64,000 nt of DNA, taken from assembly GCA_016648135.1 (NCBI GenBank), contig JADDOH010002283.1:38943-102942 (forward strand), read 5' to 3'. Positions 36,170-47,656 of the stretch are shown here, piece by piece; within the stretch, counting starts at the first letter, position 1; each line of letters starts with the position of its first letter. Under the pieces are notes generated by a model, which saw nothing but the letters and a program-made list of their open reading frames with translations, ran no database searches and was not told the origin of the DNA. A program made the position numbers and the translations under genes. This stretch comes from Agrypnia vestita. Its lineage: Eukaryota; Arthropoda; Insecta; Trichoptera; Phryganeidae.

Positions 36170-36865
36170 AAGATTCTGAGTGGCCGTGAAAACCTAAGAA
36201 CATTCTTGACGAGATTCTCATTCGAAAATAATTGTAAAGGCAGCCATGAGAAAGAAAAATACAGATCAATCAATAGGTTTTCAAATGCTTGCCCGCGATA
36301 ACCACAATATTCTTTGAAGTGATAACTTGTAGATTGGACTGCAATAATCGAAAAAATCTTTGTATCATTTAAACGTATGTTCATGTATCTCAGGATTAAA
36401 ATACTTGATAGTTAAAGATTGTCTAATTAGGAATGTTGATCTAAGATAGTTTTCTCGGTATAAATACCTGTTCCATTACGCAATTGATGTTCTTTTATTG
36501 GTATTTATTGGATTTATGTGAAGAAAATATATAATTATGTTTCACAGAGAATACCTAAAATTACATGAGACAAGCGTGGAGTGAAATGAATGAATGGAGA
36601 AAAATAGGTGAGGTATTAAAATAATAATAAATAACACAAGCTACAGTAAGTGTTATTTGTATGTATCACATAAGAACACTTCTTAAACCTTATCAAACAA
36701 TTGACATCCAAATCGTGAAAGCCAGCACACACAAATTGGTAGTTACCGAGAAGATAGGTAGAAGAACTTTTTGCAAAGGACTCCTTGATATTGAAACTAT
36801 TTCTTTAAATAAATTTATCAATCAATCAGAAAAGACATACAGCAAAATCAAATAAACGAAAAAAT
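36170..36865. other. AT-rich spacer
   Basis: Nothing recognised. Confidence 0.4.
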
Positions 36866-36870
36866 ATTTT

Positions 36871-36947
36871 AGCTGCTTCGGGATACGAACCAACGGACCT
36901 CCACTCTATCCGGGATGGGCGCGTTACCCAATTTCGCCACAGCAGCC
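36871..36947 (-). repeat. tRNA-like sequence, pseudo-tRNA or SINE head
   Basis: On the minus strand GGCTGCT and AGCAGCT pair as an acceptor stem (first pair G-U). tggcgaaattgg is a perfect A box, and GGTTCGTATCC is a B box with T in place of the conserved A58. One extra base follows the acceptor, and the T and anticodon stems pair badly, so it is not a working tRNA. No CCA tail. Its family is different from the 30.4-kb SINE. Confidence 0.6.
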
Positions 36948-37595
36948 TAGTACATTGACGTCACGAAGCTCAGTTATTTTTCAAAATAGTTTTTAAAATA
37001 TGTTTGAATTTGATAAAGTTAGTTTCAAAAAAGTCTAACTGCTTGTATATGTTTGCTATCTAGGAAGCCTTTGCGGTGGAGAATTTAAAAAGTAGCTACT
37101 GGCTACAGTTTCCAAGGTAAAACCTGCACAACTTCTAGTTTCGCGGGATGGAACGCGCAAGCAGATATCGTGTTGTTGCCAGGTTGGGGACCGCTGCCGC
37201 CGAGGAACATTGAGTTACTCCGCCACGCAAATGAACAGTCATTCCATTAATAATAATTACGATACCTTTCAGAATCCATTATCAGAATTGCGATTCGTTC
37301 TGGTTGTATCGATCTTCCCACTCGAGCAGTACAAACAAGGCAGGGCTGGACAGGATCAGCGCCGCGCCAGGGAAACAATTTAGTGCTCATTTATAATGTA
37401 TTAGTAATAAACTACCAGCAGGTACATGCTGTAATTATATAGCTGGGTCTTAGATGACGAATCCTGCGTGGGCTTATGTTTCTTCGGCGGAGCAGCGTAA
37501 GATTGCGTGATAAAAAAAATAATTTTAAAGTTTTTACGGAAACATTCTGTATTGAGATTAACCCGGATTCCTAGGAGGTTCGCCTAAGTGAATAA
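36948..37595. promoter_or_regulatory. Spacer with a GC-richer patch (37.13-37.38 kb)
   Basis: 37130-37380 has more CpG than its flanks and includes cattccattaataataattac (homeodomain-type TAAT repeats). No gene seen. Regulatory role is a guess from composition. Confidence 0.2.
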
Positions 37596-38300
37596 AGGTA
37601 CTGACACACACGCTCATTAGTGGCACATGCATGAGCATGCGCAGTATGAGTTTCTTAAGCCATTGTTATTTAGTAGCATGTGTGTACGCACATTGCTAAT
37701 GATGAGCATGCTCATTACTAGCACGCTCAAAAATCAACCGCCGGTTGATTTATGAGCATGCTAACGTCATTCACCATGAGAAGGCGTATCTTTTGAGCAT
37801 GTGTGAACAGGCTTGCTTGTGAGCATGCTAATGTCGATTATCAATGCGATCTTCTCAGTCCACGACAGGTGAAACAAATATGGCGCATTGGGGAGATGAC
37901 AAGACATTACTTTTCGTGACTTATTATAGGAATACTCGGTCACCGCTATGTAAAAATAATTAACAAGAAATAATGTTTATGAAACTTTATTAAAAGACAT
38001 GAATGATTCAAATCTTACAATAAAAATTATAAAAACTACAATCAAAAATGTGCAGGATGGAAACTCGGGAGCTGTTTTGATTTATTGGTTCACTTGAATT
38101 TCCTGTTTCAGTTTGCAAAGTTTCCATTTTGAACAAGAGCGTCTCTATTCTAAGACAAGAGCATGCCAGTAATAAGCATGTATCTTTGAATGTTAGCTTT
38201 GAACATGATTAAAATAAGCATGCTGATAACGAGCAAGTGTGTACAGTTGTTAGAGCATGCTAATGAGCACGCTCAAAAATAAGCATGTTTATCAGTACCT
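37596..38300. mobile_element. TAA-flanked MITE rich in GCATGC motifs
   Basis: Inverted ends AGGTACTGA (37596-37604) and TCAGTACCT (38292-38300) are flanked by TAA at 37593-37595 and 38301-38303; TWA duplications are typical of PIF/Harbinger elements. A second inverted block, cgctcattag against ctaatgagc, lies inside both ends. GCATG occurs about a dozen times, mostly as gagcatgc or aagcatg. No transposase. The right half is repeated downstream (see the 591-bp array). Confidence 0.55.
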
Positions 38301-39883
38301 TAATTAATATTAAACCCTTGCAAATTCATCCGTATGTCGTAATATTATGCGTAGTATACTGGTTCGTGGCAGCGCTGTCATTGGCGATACGAGACGATAA
38401 TCATCTGTATTCGGCCACAGTCCGATATGACCATATATGGTTGTCGAGACAATCGAGAGGCGTGATGACTCAAAGCCGTGATGGCTCTATTCTTGGAGAT
38501 AGATCTATGCGAGGTTGATTGATACAATATTATACGCCTACATATATTACTAAAAGATGCCTCCATAACATGGATATACAGGTGTTCTCGTAGCTATTAG
38601 CAAAAACCGCTGGGGAGTCAATCTCATTCAATTAAAGCAAACTGAAACAGGAAATTATTCTTTACACTTTGAGTGAAATTTCAACAGTTAAGGAGATAAC
38701 CGATATCAAAGTTTCCATTTTGAACAAGGGCGTCTCTATTCTAAGACAAGAGCGTGCCAGTAATAAGCATGAATCCTTGATTGTTAGCTTTGAACATGAT
38801 TAAAATAAGCATGCTAATAACGAGCAAGTGTGTACAGTTGTTAGAGCATGCTAATGAGCACGCTCACAAATAAGCATGTGTATCAGTACCTTAATTAATA
38901 TTAAACCCTTGCAAATTCATCCATATGTCGTAATATTATGCGTAGTATACTGGTTCGTGGCAGCGCTGTCATTGGCGATACGAGACGATAATCATCTGTA
39001 TTCGGCCACAGTCCGATATGACCATATATGGTTGTCGAGACAATCGAGAGGCGTGATGACTCAAAGCCGTGATGGCTCTATTCTTGGAGATAGATCTATG
39101 CGAGGTTGATTGATACAATATTATACGCCTACATATATTACTAAAAGATGCCTCCATAACATGGATATACAGGTGTTCTCGTAGCTATTAGCAAAAACCA
39201 CTGGGGAGTCAATCTCATTCAATTAAAGCAAACTGAAACAGGAAATTATTCTTTACACTTTGAGTGAAATTTCAACAGTTAAGGAGATAACCGATATCAA
39301 AGTTTCCATTTTGAACAAGGGCGTCTCTATTCTAAGACAAGAGCGTGCCAGTAATAAGCATGAATCCTTGATTGTTAGCTTTGAACATGATTAAAATAAG
39401 CACGCTAATAACGAGCAAGTGTGTACAGTTGTTAGAGCATGCTAACGAGCACGCTCAAAAATAAGCATGTTTATCAGTACCTTAATTAATATTAAACCCT
39501 TGCAAATTCATCCATATGTCGTAATATTATGCATAGTATACTGGTTCGTGGCAGCGCTGTCATTGACGATACGAGACGATAATCATCTGTATTCGGCCAC
39601 AGTCCGATATGACCATATATGGTTGTTGAGACAATCGAGAGGCGTGATGACTCAAAGCCGTGATGGCTCTATTCTTGGAGATAGATCTATGCGAGGTTGA
39701 TTGATACAATATTATACGCCTACATATATTACTATAAGATGCCTCCATAACATGGATATACAGGTGTTCTCGTAGCTATTGGCTAAAACCGCTGGGAAGT
39801 CAATCTCATTCAATTTTAAATATAAATGATTCTTTACACTTTGAGAGAAATGTCAACATTTGAGGAGGTAACCGATATCAAAA
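38120..39883. repeat. 591-bp unit in three direct copies
   Basis: Copies begin at 38120, 38711 and 39302 (gtttccattttgaacaag), exactly 591 bp apart. Copies 1 and 2 differ by a handful of bases; copy 3 is slightly shorter at its end. Each holds the right half of the GCATGC MITE plus about 290 bp of its flank (cagcgctgtcattggcgata, gatagatctatgcgaggttg) and ends in a piece of family A. The repeated 77-codon frame in each unit looks incidental: it has no motif and lies in MITE flank. Confidence 0.9.
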
Positions 39884-40548
39884 TTTGCATTTTTTTTTTT
39901 TCAATATTTCCGAGTTGTCTTTTGTAAAACGTTACACCATCATGAAAGTAATTTTTACTGAATATTAATTCATTCGTTTTCTACAGGTCAAATAAATTTA
40001 TTAAAACAGTGCAGTAATTTTAACCATTTTTTTTTTAGTTTTAATCATTTTATTTTACTTACATCGAAGCAAGTTCATTTTTAATATTCGATATAAATTA
40101 ATTTAATGAAAATCTAACGTTTTACAAGAGATAAGTCAGAAATACTGAAAAAATGCTAACTTTGAGATCGCTTATTTCCTTAACTGTTAACATGTCACCC
40201 AAAATGTAAGTTATATTTTCTATTAAAAATTGAACGAAGGAGACTTCCCCAAATTTTTTGTTACTAGCTACGCGACTCTACCTGTAAAAATCTATTTTAA
40301 ATTTGTGCAAGGTTTTTATCATTTTATTCCACTAGTATTAAAGCGAATGAATATTTTTATAATCGATATAAGTTACTCTAATGATAGTTCAACTTTTTGC
40401 AAAAGAAATAATGCAAACTTTGATGTCTTATAACTCCATAACTATTTTGGGTCATGGTTGCTTCAACATTTTCGTCTCGTAATCAAAGCAGGAATCCACC
40501 TGTAAAGTATTATGGACTCTCTTACACCCTGTGTATACACCATCATGC
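39884..40548. repeat. MITE family A, two adjoining copies
   Basis: caatatttccgag, cgttacaccatcatgaaagt and aattcattcg, then inverted matches near 40085-40145; a second set ends ggaatccacctgtaaagtat ... cttacaccctgtgta at about 40538. Confidence 0.6.
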
Positions 40549-40747
40549 AGTGCTTGTATAATATTTTTACATAATTTTATCTTCTCTCTCGAAATCACTA
40601 AATTATTTAAATATTTCGCCAGCGGGTGGCGTCACCACTAACACCGCAAGGATCCGTTATTTCGCATTGAATAATACTGCGTAATGGTCACGCACTACAA
40701 ATGGCAAATACGCTTCACGGCCGTTTGTAATGTTCCGCGTTAGCCTT

Positions 40748-40962
40748 AAAAGTTATTCATTAAATCTCTGCTCAACATCGCGCGACAAAAGTTATTCATT
40801 AAATCTTCGCTCAACATCGCTCGACAAAAGTTATTCATTAAATCTTTGCTCAACATCGCGCGAAAAAAGTTATTCATTAAATCTTTGCTCAACATAGCGC
40901 GACAAAAGTTATTCATTAAATCTTTCCTCAACATCGCGCGACAAAAGTTATCCATTTATATC
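40748..40962. repeat. 39-bp minisatellite, 5.5 copies
   Basis: Units start aaaagttattcattaaatct and end gctcaacatcgcgcgac: 40748, 40787, 40826, 40865 and 40904, plus a partial at 40943. Copies differ by 1-3 bases. Because 39 is a multiple of 3, one minus-strand frame stays open and spells a repeated peptide (NNFCRAMLSKDLM); no start context or flanking coding sequence supports translation. Confidence 0.95.
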
Positions 40963-41033
40963 TTCAAAAATTGTTAACGAGCCGATACGAGCATCTGCAG
41001 AAATGTGCCTTGAGCATTTTCTGGTTCTGGAGA

Positions 41034-41328
41034 ATATTCTGAAAATAGTAATATCGGGATGTCAGATATTTTTCCCAACACTTCTCATTTCATTTGCACT
41101 TATTAATTTCTTCTCCCACAGCATCCAGATGTAAAATTATGACAAAATTGTCATAATTGGACCATAGAAAAGAGAAATATTGTTGTAATCATGTCATGTA
41201 CTGTCTTCTCCCTCTGACCACAGCACCGACGTATACCTACGTCTCGTTTATTTTTCATTTTCGTTTATTAATTAGGTAAGTGTTGGGATAAAGATCTGAC
41301 ATCCCAATATTGCTATTTTCAGAATAGC
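41034..41328. repeat. MITE family B, full palindrome
   Basis: The left end tattctgaaaatagtaatat with following cccaacactt is inverted at aagtgttggga ... tattgctattttcagaata (right end about 41326); arms are about 50 bp. gacgtatacctacgtctc lies inside the right arm. Confidence 0.7.
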
Positions 41329-42030
41329 ACAGATTACCCTGTTTAAAGAGCACTCAATATTTTTAAACACGCAATGAGTATTGACAGGATACAGGCTACG
41401 ATGCACTTAAATATTATGTAAAGACACTGCATCGTCGACACGGTTCTTCACCCGAATATTACGACAATTTATTTATTTCCTAGCTGTAACCCGTCAAAAA
41501 TGACGGTACCTTTACATGCCCTGTTTCTAAAGAATAAGTACTTACTTATTTATAGCCGACACCCATGAAATAGCAATAACGATTTTTATCAAAATATTTG
41601 AATTTTTTCTTCATGTTTCCCCTGCCGGCAGTTCATGGTACTATTTCAACCCTGGCGATTGTGCTGGGCGGAACATGAAACGGTTCGTATCTTTGCTAAG
41701 TACTATGTGTACTGTATTTTTAAATGGTCACGCAGGCTCGTCGGTAACAACATCGCTAACTTAAAAATTCAAAATTAGCGGTATTACAGTGTTATACAAT
41801 AACTGTCAAGTTACAGAGACATGTAGCAATATTGCTCATTTAGTTTTAGCTTAGAATAGGACTGATTTTCGGATAATGTTTATCTATAAAATAAATACAC
41901 ACGGCAGGATACTCCTAATGATTAGTACGCTTCGTACGCAATACGCTCGCGGCACAAGCTTAGAAAACGAGTTCTGTTAGCGTACAATTTTCAATGATAA
42001 CGGGCACATAAAAGTATTCGAGAAACACGC
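41329..42030. other. Spacer with a family D piece
   Basis: 41760-41880 (aattcaaaattagcggtatt ... tagcaatattgct) resembles family D. No gene. Confidence 0.35.
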
Positions 42031-42034
42031 ATCA

Positions 42035-42370
42035 CCCGTGTGTTACGCCACCGCACCGGCGCGGACACGCGACCGCCGCGCACACCCGAACAATATTGCG
42101 ATTGTGATAATTGTGTTTTTCATACATTTTCCCACGGTGCAGCGTGACGTTTTAATGAATTTGTGGAAATCGCTCGGCGGCGCATTCCCGCAGACACGCC
42201 GCGCAGAGGGAAATGTGGCCGCGTCCGACACGAATGCGCCGTCGTATGTTATTTATTCGACGGCGGTGTGGCGCGTCTCCCGGCCGGCGGCGCCCGCCCG
42301 CGCGGCTAATTTGTCAGGTGCTGCTGCGGGGATACGGCACGAACTCGGGAGAAATGAGAGGAAAGTTCAC
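42035..42370. promoter_or_regulatory. CpG-rich island, candidate regulatory element
   Basis: Two very CpG-rich blocks (gcaccggcgcggacacgcga; ctcccggccggcggcgcccg) surround an AT-richer core with aacaatattgcgattgtgat and acgttttaatgaattt. That alternation is common in insect enhancers. The plus frame across it (from 42038) is open but made of low-complexity Arg/Ala. Confidence 0.3.
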
Positions 42371-42840
42371 AACGGTTCATCACGTAAACCGGTAGAGTAC
42401 AATTCGTCGTGCACGCATTTAAGATGCTTCGTTTTATATTTTTTATTATATTTATTACATATTTATCACATATTTTACATTTTTGTTTGTACAAAATGAA
42501 GCGTACATACAAAATGTAATACATATGATACAGCAACAAGGGTGTCCATGATGCATTGTTTACAAGAAAGTTATAAAAATATAAGTATAAATGAGTAAAT
42601 AAAAAAATAAAATAGAACAATTGGATAATAACATTATAAACAAGAAAAAATATAAAAACCGGAAACACATTTGAAGAAATGTATAGAGAAAATAAAACAA
42701 TAAAGTAACATTGTGTATCAGCAAAATATAGAAGTAGAAACCCGACGAAGAAATGGAAAAAGACAATAAAACAGAAGAGTAATAACCTAATTTACAAGAC
42801 TTATATAGAAACAGATGATAGAAGCTCCTTCAAGCGAAAA
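42371..42840. other. AT-rich spacer
   Basis: Nothing recognised. Confidence 0.4.
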
Positions 42841-42842
42841 AA

Positions 42843-43003
42843 ATAGAGATGCGAACACGGAAGACGTGTCACATCAATATTATTATATATATTACTGTTT
42901 TCAAACTAAGCTAAACGCTTGTTTTATGAAAAAGGACTAACTTGCTAGTGTGGAGTGAGGTTCTAACCCGCGACCTTTGGATTACGAGGCGAGAGTTCTA
43001 ACG
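42843..43003 (-). repeat. tRNA-derived SINE, copy 2, head truncated
   Basis: The 3' part gatgcgaacacggaagacgt and ggactaacttgctagtgt matches copies 3 and 4. The B-box region is decayed (gttctaacccg) and the A box is missing. Confidence 0.65.
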
Positions 43004-43695
43004 AAAATAAATCATTTGCCAGTCGATGTATCCGTGGAATAGTGGTAATATGTATGGTAACAGATTTATTAAGTGCAATAAATAATTCGGAGCAATCAAA
43101 AATGAGTATGGTTTTGAATAAGTATATTAGGTCGTTTGTTTTTCGTCTGTCTAATAAGGTATGTAGGTTTAGTTGATTCTGGAGGTAGTGGTAATTATTT
43201 TTTTTTACTGTTTTCCAAAGGAATATGAAATTTAAAGTTGACGAAACGGAGGAAATATATATAAAATAATAATGAATAAGAATAGTATATGAAAACATCC
43301 TTGGCTAAATAGTTTTGTGATTATAGAGGGGTTACACCACCTTAACATTTCAAAAAAAATTACTTTATCTTATAAGCTATAGCTAGAACTTCTGAGAATA
43401 ATTTGAATCACCACTCGTTCAAACATTATTTATTCCTGAGCCATCGTATAAAAGACCTCCATACACGTTTCTTATATAGGATAGAACCCTTTCCATTTAA
43501 GAAAGACAATCACATTAGTAAGTCGTGCGTGCGAGGCACAATGTTTCGTTGTGTTGGTGATAATATATCCGCAAAGGTCAATACAACGGAAAAATGTGCG
43601 TCGTACGTACGGCGTACACATACTAGTTCGGTTGTCTTTCTCAAATGAAAATATGTATACCTTCGTCTCTGTGAGACTTCTATAATTTATATTAT
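43004..43695. other. Spacer
   Basis: No motif in the open frames. Nothing recognised. Confidence 0.35.
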
Positions 43696-43699
43696 CTAA

Positions 43700-43999
43700 C
43701 TAACCATTACGCCATTTCCCTGCAGAGAAAATAACACGCCATATTCTTCTATCTTGGCACACCACTTTTGCTTCGGCTACATTCATACGTCGTCTCATGC
43801 ATGCTCTACGGTTATTGAGGCTATTAACAGGGCCACTCTACAATTATTGTAGGATCTGATCGTGCCAGGTCTTTTGCGGACGCTCTCTATTCCTGTTGCC
43901 TTCAACCCTCGCCCCATATATTTTCTTAACCATCCTTTCCTCGCTCATACGTTCTACATGACCAAACCATCTCAGCACTCCTTTATTTATTCTGTCTAC
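43700..43999 (-). pseudogene. LINE C-terminal tail with two in-frame stops
   Basis: The minus strand reads VDRINKGVLRWFGHVERM, then SEERMVKKIYGARVEGNRN and RERPQKTWHDQ. It then meets TAA and TAG within four codons, and in the same frame continues SLNNRRACMRRRMNVAEA and QDRRIWR to a TAG at 43700-43702. VLRWFGHVERM is the best-known signature of the tail of insect LINE ORF2 proteins after the reverse transcriptase. About 100 codons; the polymerase itself is missing. Two stops and no frameshift suggest moderate age. Confidence 0.85.
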
Positions 44000-44690
44000 C
44001 ACACACATCCAGCATTACATTCACGTTTGATTTCTTCATTCCTCTTAGTTAAATAATGATCCCGCAGCACACAAATTCAGTACAGAATATATAATATATA
44101 TAAAAATTCCATTCTTAAAAAAAAGTACTACCTTAACAATACTGCGACTATAGCACAAAGGAACTCGCCATATAGAATACAACATCTAAGCAAGGAATAC
44201 GCCGAAATAGATATTTGGAATTCTACCTTGCACAGTTACAAGAAAATTCTAACTTGCATTTTTGTTAATAGTAGGGTTAATGCTGAAATAAACTCGCCTT
44301 TTAATATAATTGTTATTTCTAAAAAATATTTTTACTCTATATTGTTCTCATTGAATTAAAATTTGTTTTATTTATTCTTCTATAATTTATTATATTGCCT
44401 ATTGAATCGCCTATTATATAAAAAAACTATTTTTAAATTTCATTGATTATATATTGTGTGAAATTATTATTTATATTTCTAATTTCATCGAATTACTGTT
44501 ATTGTTTTATTGTCTCCTTTAATTCTACATTTATATTGTTTCTGATCATGTTTCTAAATAATTTATGTTCTCATTTGTATTTTTTTTTAATATATTATTT
44601 CTATTGTCTATTGTTTATCAACTTTGTACTAATTATAAAGTAAAAGGCTTAAGAGCCGTATATATAAAAAATATATATATTGTAAGTTTT
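44000..44690. other. Very AT-rich spacer
   Basis: Nothing recognised. Confidence 0.4.
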
Positions 44691-44820
44691 TATTGAAATT
44701 CCGTGACAGTGGGTTACGACTACTTGAGTACTCGGCATGCCGACTGGGTGCTTTTTTTAGTTTGAACCGACGCGTGATCATTGCATGCTTGTGTACTCCG
44801 TTCACGGTCTGCCGGTGCTT

Positions 44821-44932
44821 CAGACGATCAAGTACCTGCGTCTGGAACAAGCAGACGACCAACTCCTCGCGGAACATGTGAAGCGTTTCACGAGTTTCAG
44901 ATGAAGTAGTGCCGCCAGCGTATCTATAGACG
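44821..44932 (-). CDS. Possible internal exon, unrecognised protein
   Basis: On the minus strand a pyrimidine-rich acceptor-like ttatcgtctatag (ending about 44920) precedes an open stretch that ends CAG before gtacttgat, a donor-like site. The enclosed peptide includes SETRETLHMFREELVVC and LFQTQ. Composition is more protein-like than that of its AT-rich flanks, and the open frame extends on both sides. No family recognised, no partner exon found, so it may also be an old mobile-element fragment. Confidence 0.25.
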
Positions 44933-45260
44933 ATAAAAAAATATTTCGAGAAAAACAAACGCGGGTTCCTGCTGCAAATTATTCGTTTAAGCGGGTCATG
45001 TCTAGTCAGAAAATAAAATAAAAAATCATTCTATTTTTTATATGTTTTAATTACCTTTCGAAAATATTCTCTTTAAATTTCAAGTCAATACAATAAATTT
45101 TTACGGAGTTCTAATTATTTGTAAAAAAATTACATATAGTTATATTTTAAATTTATTTCATGTTAGTAGGTACTTCATTATTATTCATTTCCCATATATA
45201 ATTTTATATTTTGATTGTATATGCTTAGATTTTTGATTTTTTATGTGTTAGTATACAATA

Positions 45261-45370
45261 ATTGTATCCTGATAATGGGTCCATGGGCTCTGAAACATTT
45301 TGAAATTTTTCAGTACAAAAGTGGTGAAAAGAAGTTAATTTTTATTAATAAATTATATAATTACATTATA
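45261..45370 (+). mobile_element. Degenerate Penelope-type terminus
   Basis: CCTGATAA (45268-45275), spare T, GGGTCC (45277-45282), AT, GGGCTC (45285-45290), one T, GAAAC (45292-45296). All six stem positions can pair if G-U pairs are allowed. The tail aaaagtggtgaaaagaagtt parallels the 17.0- and 63.1-kb copies. Confidence 0.55.
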
Positions 45371-45470
45371 AATTAGTAATCCTCGATGAATAATTTATTA
45401 CGTAAATGTATAATTGGTGAATCAATATTTTTTATATTGCTGCCTTTGATTTCTCATCCCACATCTCATG
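45371..45470. repeat. Family C arm
   Basis: aaattagtaatcctcgatga and atattgctgcctttgat match the arms at 3.8-4.3 kb. Confidence 0.55.
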
Positions 45471-46875
45471 CCGTAAAACTGCTTTGCAGTTTGGCATACG
45501 TATCTATGTAATAAGTATCAAAAAATAAATATATATGAAACAAAAAAAAAACAAAAAATATCATAGCTACTGCGACCGGGACATCTTGAAAATGGTTAAA
45601 GTACCTAGTTTATTTTTAAGGTATCTCCGATTTCCCTTACTGTCCTCAAAACCCTTTTCTTTACTTGTCCAAATTACTTTACTACTCCAAATTGTGAGGA
45701 TTATTCCGTAGCTCGATTTTTTTGTTGATAAATATTTTTGTCCCGTGTCAAGTTATTCCCTATATAGTTGATTATTGGAGTTGAGTTCAAACTACAAAAA
45801 ATATTCTGTTTTGAAATTTTATAATATGTTCCCTGTAAAATTATTTTTTAATAATATTATATTATACTCAAACATTCTCAACAGAGTACTGCCTAATTAT
45901 TAAGTTTATTTTATAATGAAATATACTAATCGATCATTTTTATTTTTTACAGGTGAGTTCACACTACGACAACTTATTATTTATGGCAAAGCAACAAATT
46001 TGCTCTGAAGAAAAATCTACAGAAATACGGTAAAATTTGAAACATTACATACTTTAAAACGTGAAATGATTGTTTGATTGTGGTTTGATTTCTCAGCGCG
46101 TAGACATAACATTACCACGAAACCGAGATTATGAGCAGTGTTTTATTTAATAAATTAATTCAGTTTGGTTTTACAATTACAAACATATTCCTTAAAATGG
46201 ATGGAATAAAACTATGAAGATCTGGTGTAAGGTATTGGTTGTAAGTCCACGTAATTATTTGTGTGTTTTTTAAAATTTCATTCATTGTAGTTAGTTCAAT
46301 AGTTTAATTTTGTAGTATATGATTAAACTCAACTAGAGTAAATATAGTTTTATTCCATCCGTTTTAGTGATCATAATAAATAATCTCTCTGAAGTTAACG
46401 CCGAGTCCATTAATAATATTAAAATATTCCTATTTATTCAGATTCTCGTGTTTTTTCTTTGTTCATTTAATTATTGAGACATCTAGTGAGTTTTTGATTA
46501 TATTTTTTTTTGTTTATAAGTATGCTCTATTTATATATTCTATGATTTTGGTTATATGTTTTATGTATAGCCAATAGTTCCTTTGTATGACACAATGACC
46601 CTTTCTCAAATTAGGTCCTGTTTTATGACATTATGTTATTACTACATCCTGACATTATGTTATTTATTATGGCTGACTTGAATTTGTATCCATTTGTCTG
46701 TTAAATAGTCAAATGCATTTCTTAATTTGAAAATAGATTTGTTAACTGTAATTTAAAACAAAAATATGTACTAATAAATTTCATGGTTTAATTTAGATAC
46801 CTTAAATGTTTCCGTAAAAAAATGTATAATCATAATTTTTTACTATTTTTGACCATTTATCAAAAAATCTGAATA
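45471..46875. other. AT-rich spacer
   Basis: 1.4 kb without recognised features. Confidence 0.4.
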
Positions 46876-47026
46876 TAATCCTGCCAACCAGCTTCGCCTA
46901 ATTATATATACCATTAGCGCAGTATCTGAAAGATCTAGCTGGAGAATGATTAAACATATACTATTTTAAGGGGGTTGAAAGCGCACATCCAGTAAATTAT
47001 ATGCAATCTCATGATATATTTGCAAC
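46876..47026. repeat. 151-bp direct repeat, copy 1
   Basis: From taatcctgccaaccagcttc to gatatatttgcaac; copy 2 lies 1,261 bp downstream and differs at one base. Confidence 0.95.
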
Positions 47027-47251
47027 TCATTTGATTTAGCATTTGAGACACACAACTGCTTTATAGAAATGCTAATAACGGTAATAGAAGACACATTATA
47101 GACGATGTAAATACTGACGCATGGCTTTAATTTACGTGTTTACTCATTGAAAGATAAATAATGGAAAATATCAATAAACCGACATTCACACGCGAAATTT
47201 CGCGTGTGTGTATCTAAGCTGTATATTTATCGTGCATTTTAAGGCTTTATT

Positions 47252-47656
47252 ATACTGGGTGTAACAGAGCTATTCACTATATGTTGTAGGTAAATATCTG
47301 GCTAAATTATGTGTCGAAAATGTTCACATAAGAAACACTTTATAAAAAATATCAATAGTTATAGAGATAAGCGACCTCAAAGATTTATTTATGTCAATAT
47401 ATCTGACTAATTTTCTGAAAAACGTTGCACTTTCTTTAAAGTAATTTATATCGGTTATTATAAATTCGTTCGCATAAACACAAGTCAAATAAAACAAATA
47501 GATTATTTTTATCATTTTATTTGAGTTTTATTGAAGTGAATGAATTTTTGATAATCAATATAAGTTTCTGCAATGATAACTTTTTGCAAAAAATAAATCA
47601 GGAATCCACCTGTAAAGTTTTTTCTACTAGCTATGAGACACCCTGCATAATAGTAC
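47252..47656. repeat. MITE family A, best full copy
   Basis: The left end tattatactgggtgt and right end acaccctgcataata are inverted. The inside repeats the family order: gttatagagataagcgacct, aaaaacgttgca and aataaattcgttcg-like blocks inverted at 47520-47590. About 400 bp, no coding frame. Flanks 47030-47250 and 47660-48135 show nothing else. Confidence 0.7.

Noticed and set aside
36045..36384. Open frames over the right terminal repeat of the Penelope-like element
   Set aside because: They arise from the inverted terminal repeat and mirror frames in the left arm; not genes.
36871..36947. Functional tRNA gene
   Set aside because: Extra base after the acceptor, mutated T loop, and poor T and anticodon stems.
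38285..39700. Three copies of a 77-codon open frame
   Set aside because: They are the same frame repeated by the 591-bp duplication, lie in MITE flank, lack any motif, and an opposite-strand frame is equally open.
40746..40955. Repeat-containing protein gene or CRISPR-like array
   Set aside because: Contiguous 39-bp tandem repeats without spacers; no start or flanking coding sequence. CRISPR does not fit a eukaryotic setting.
42306..42766. Hydrophobic minus-strand frames
   Set aside because: Product is Phe/Tyr/Ile/Leu-rich from AT-rich DNA, with no motif or support.
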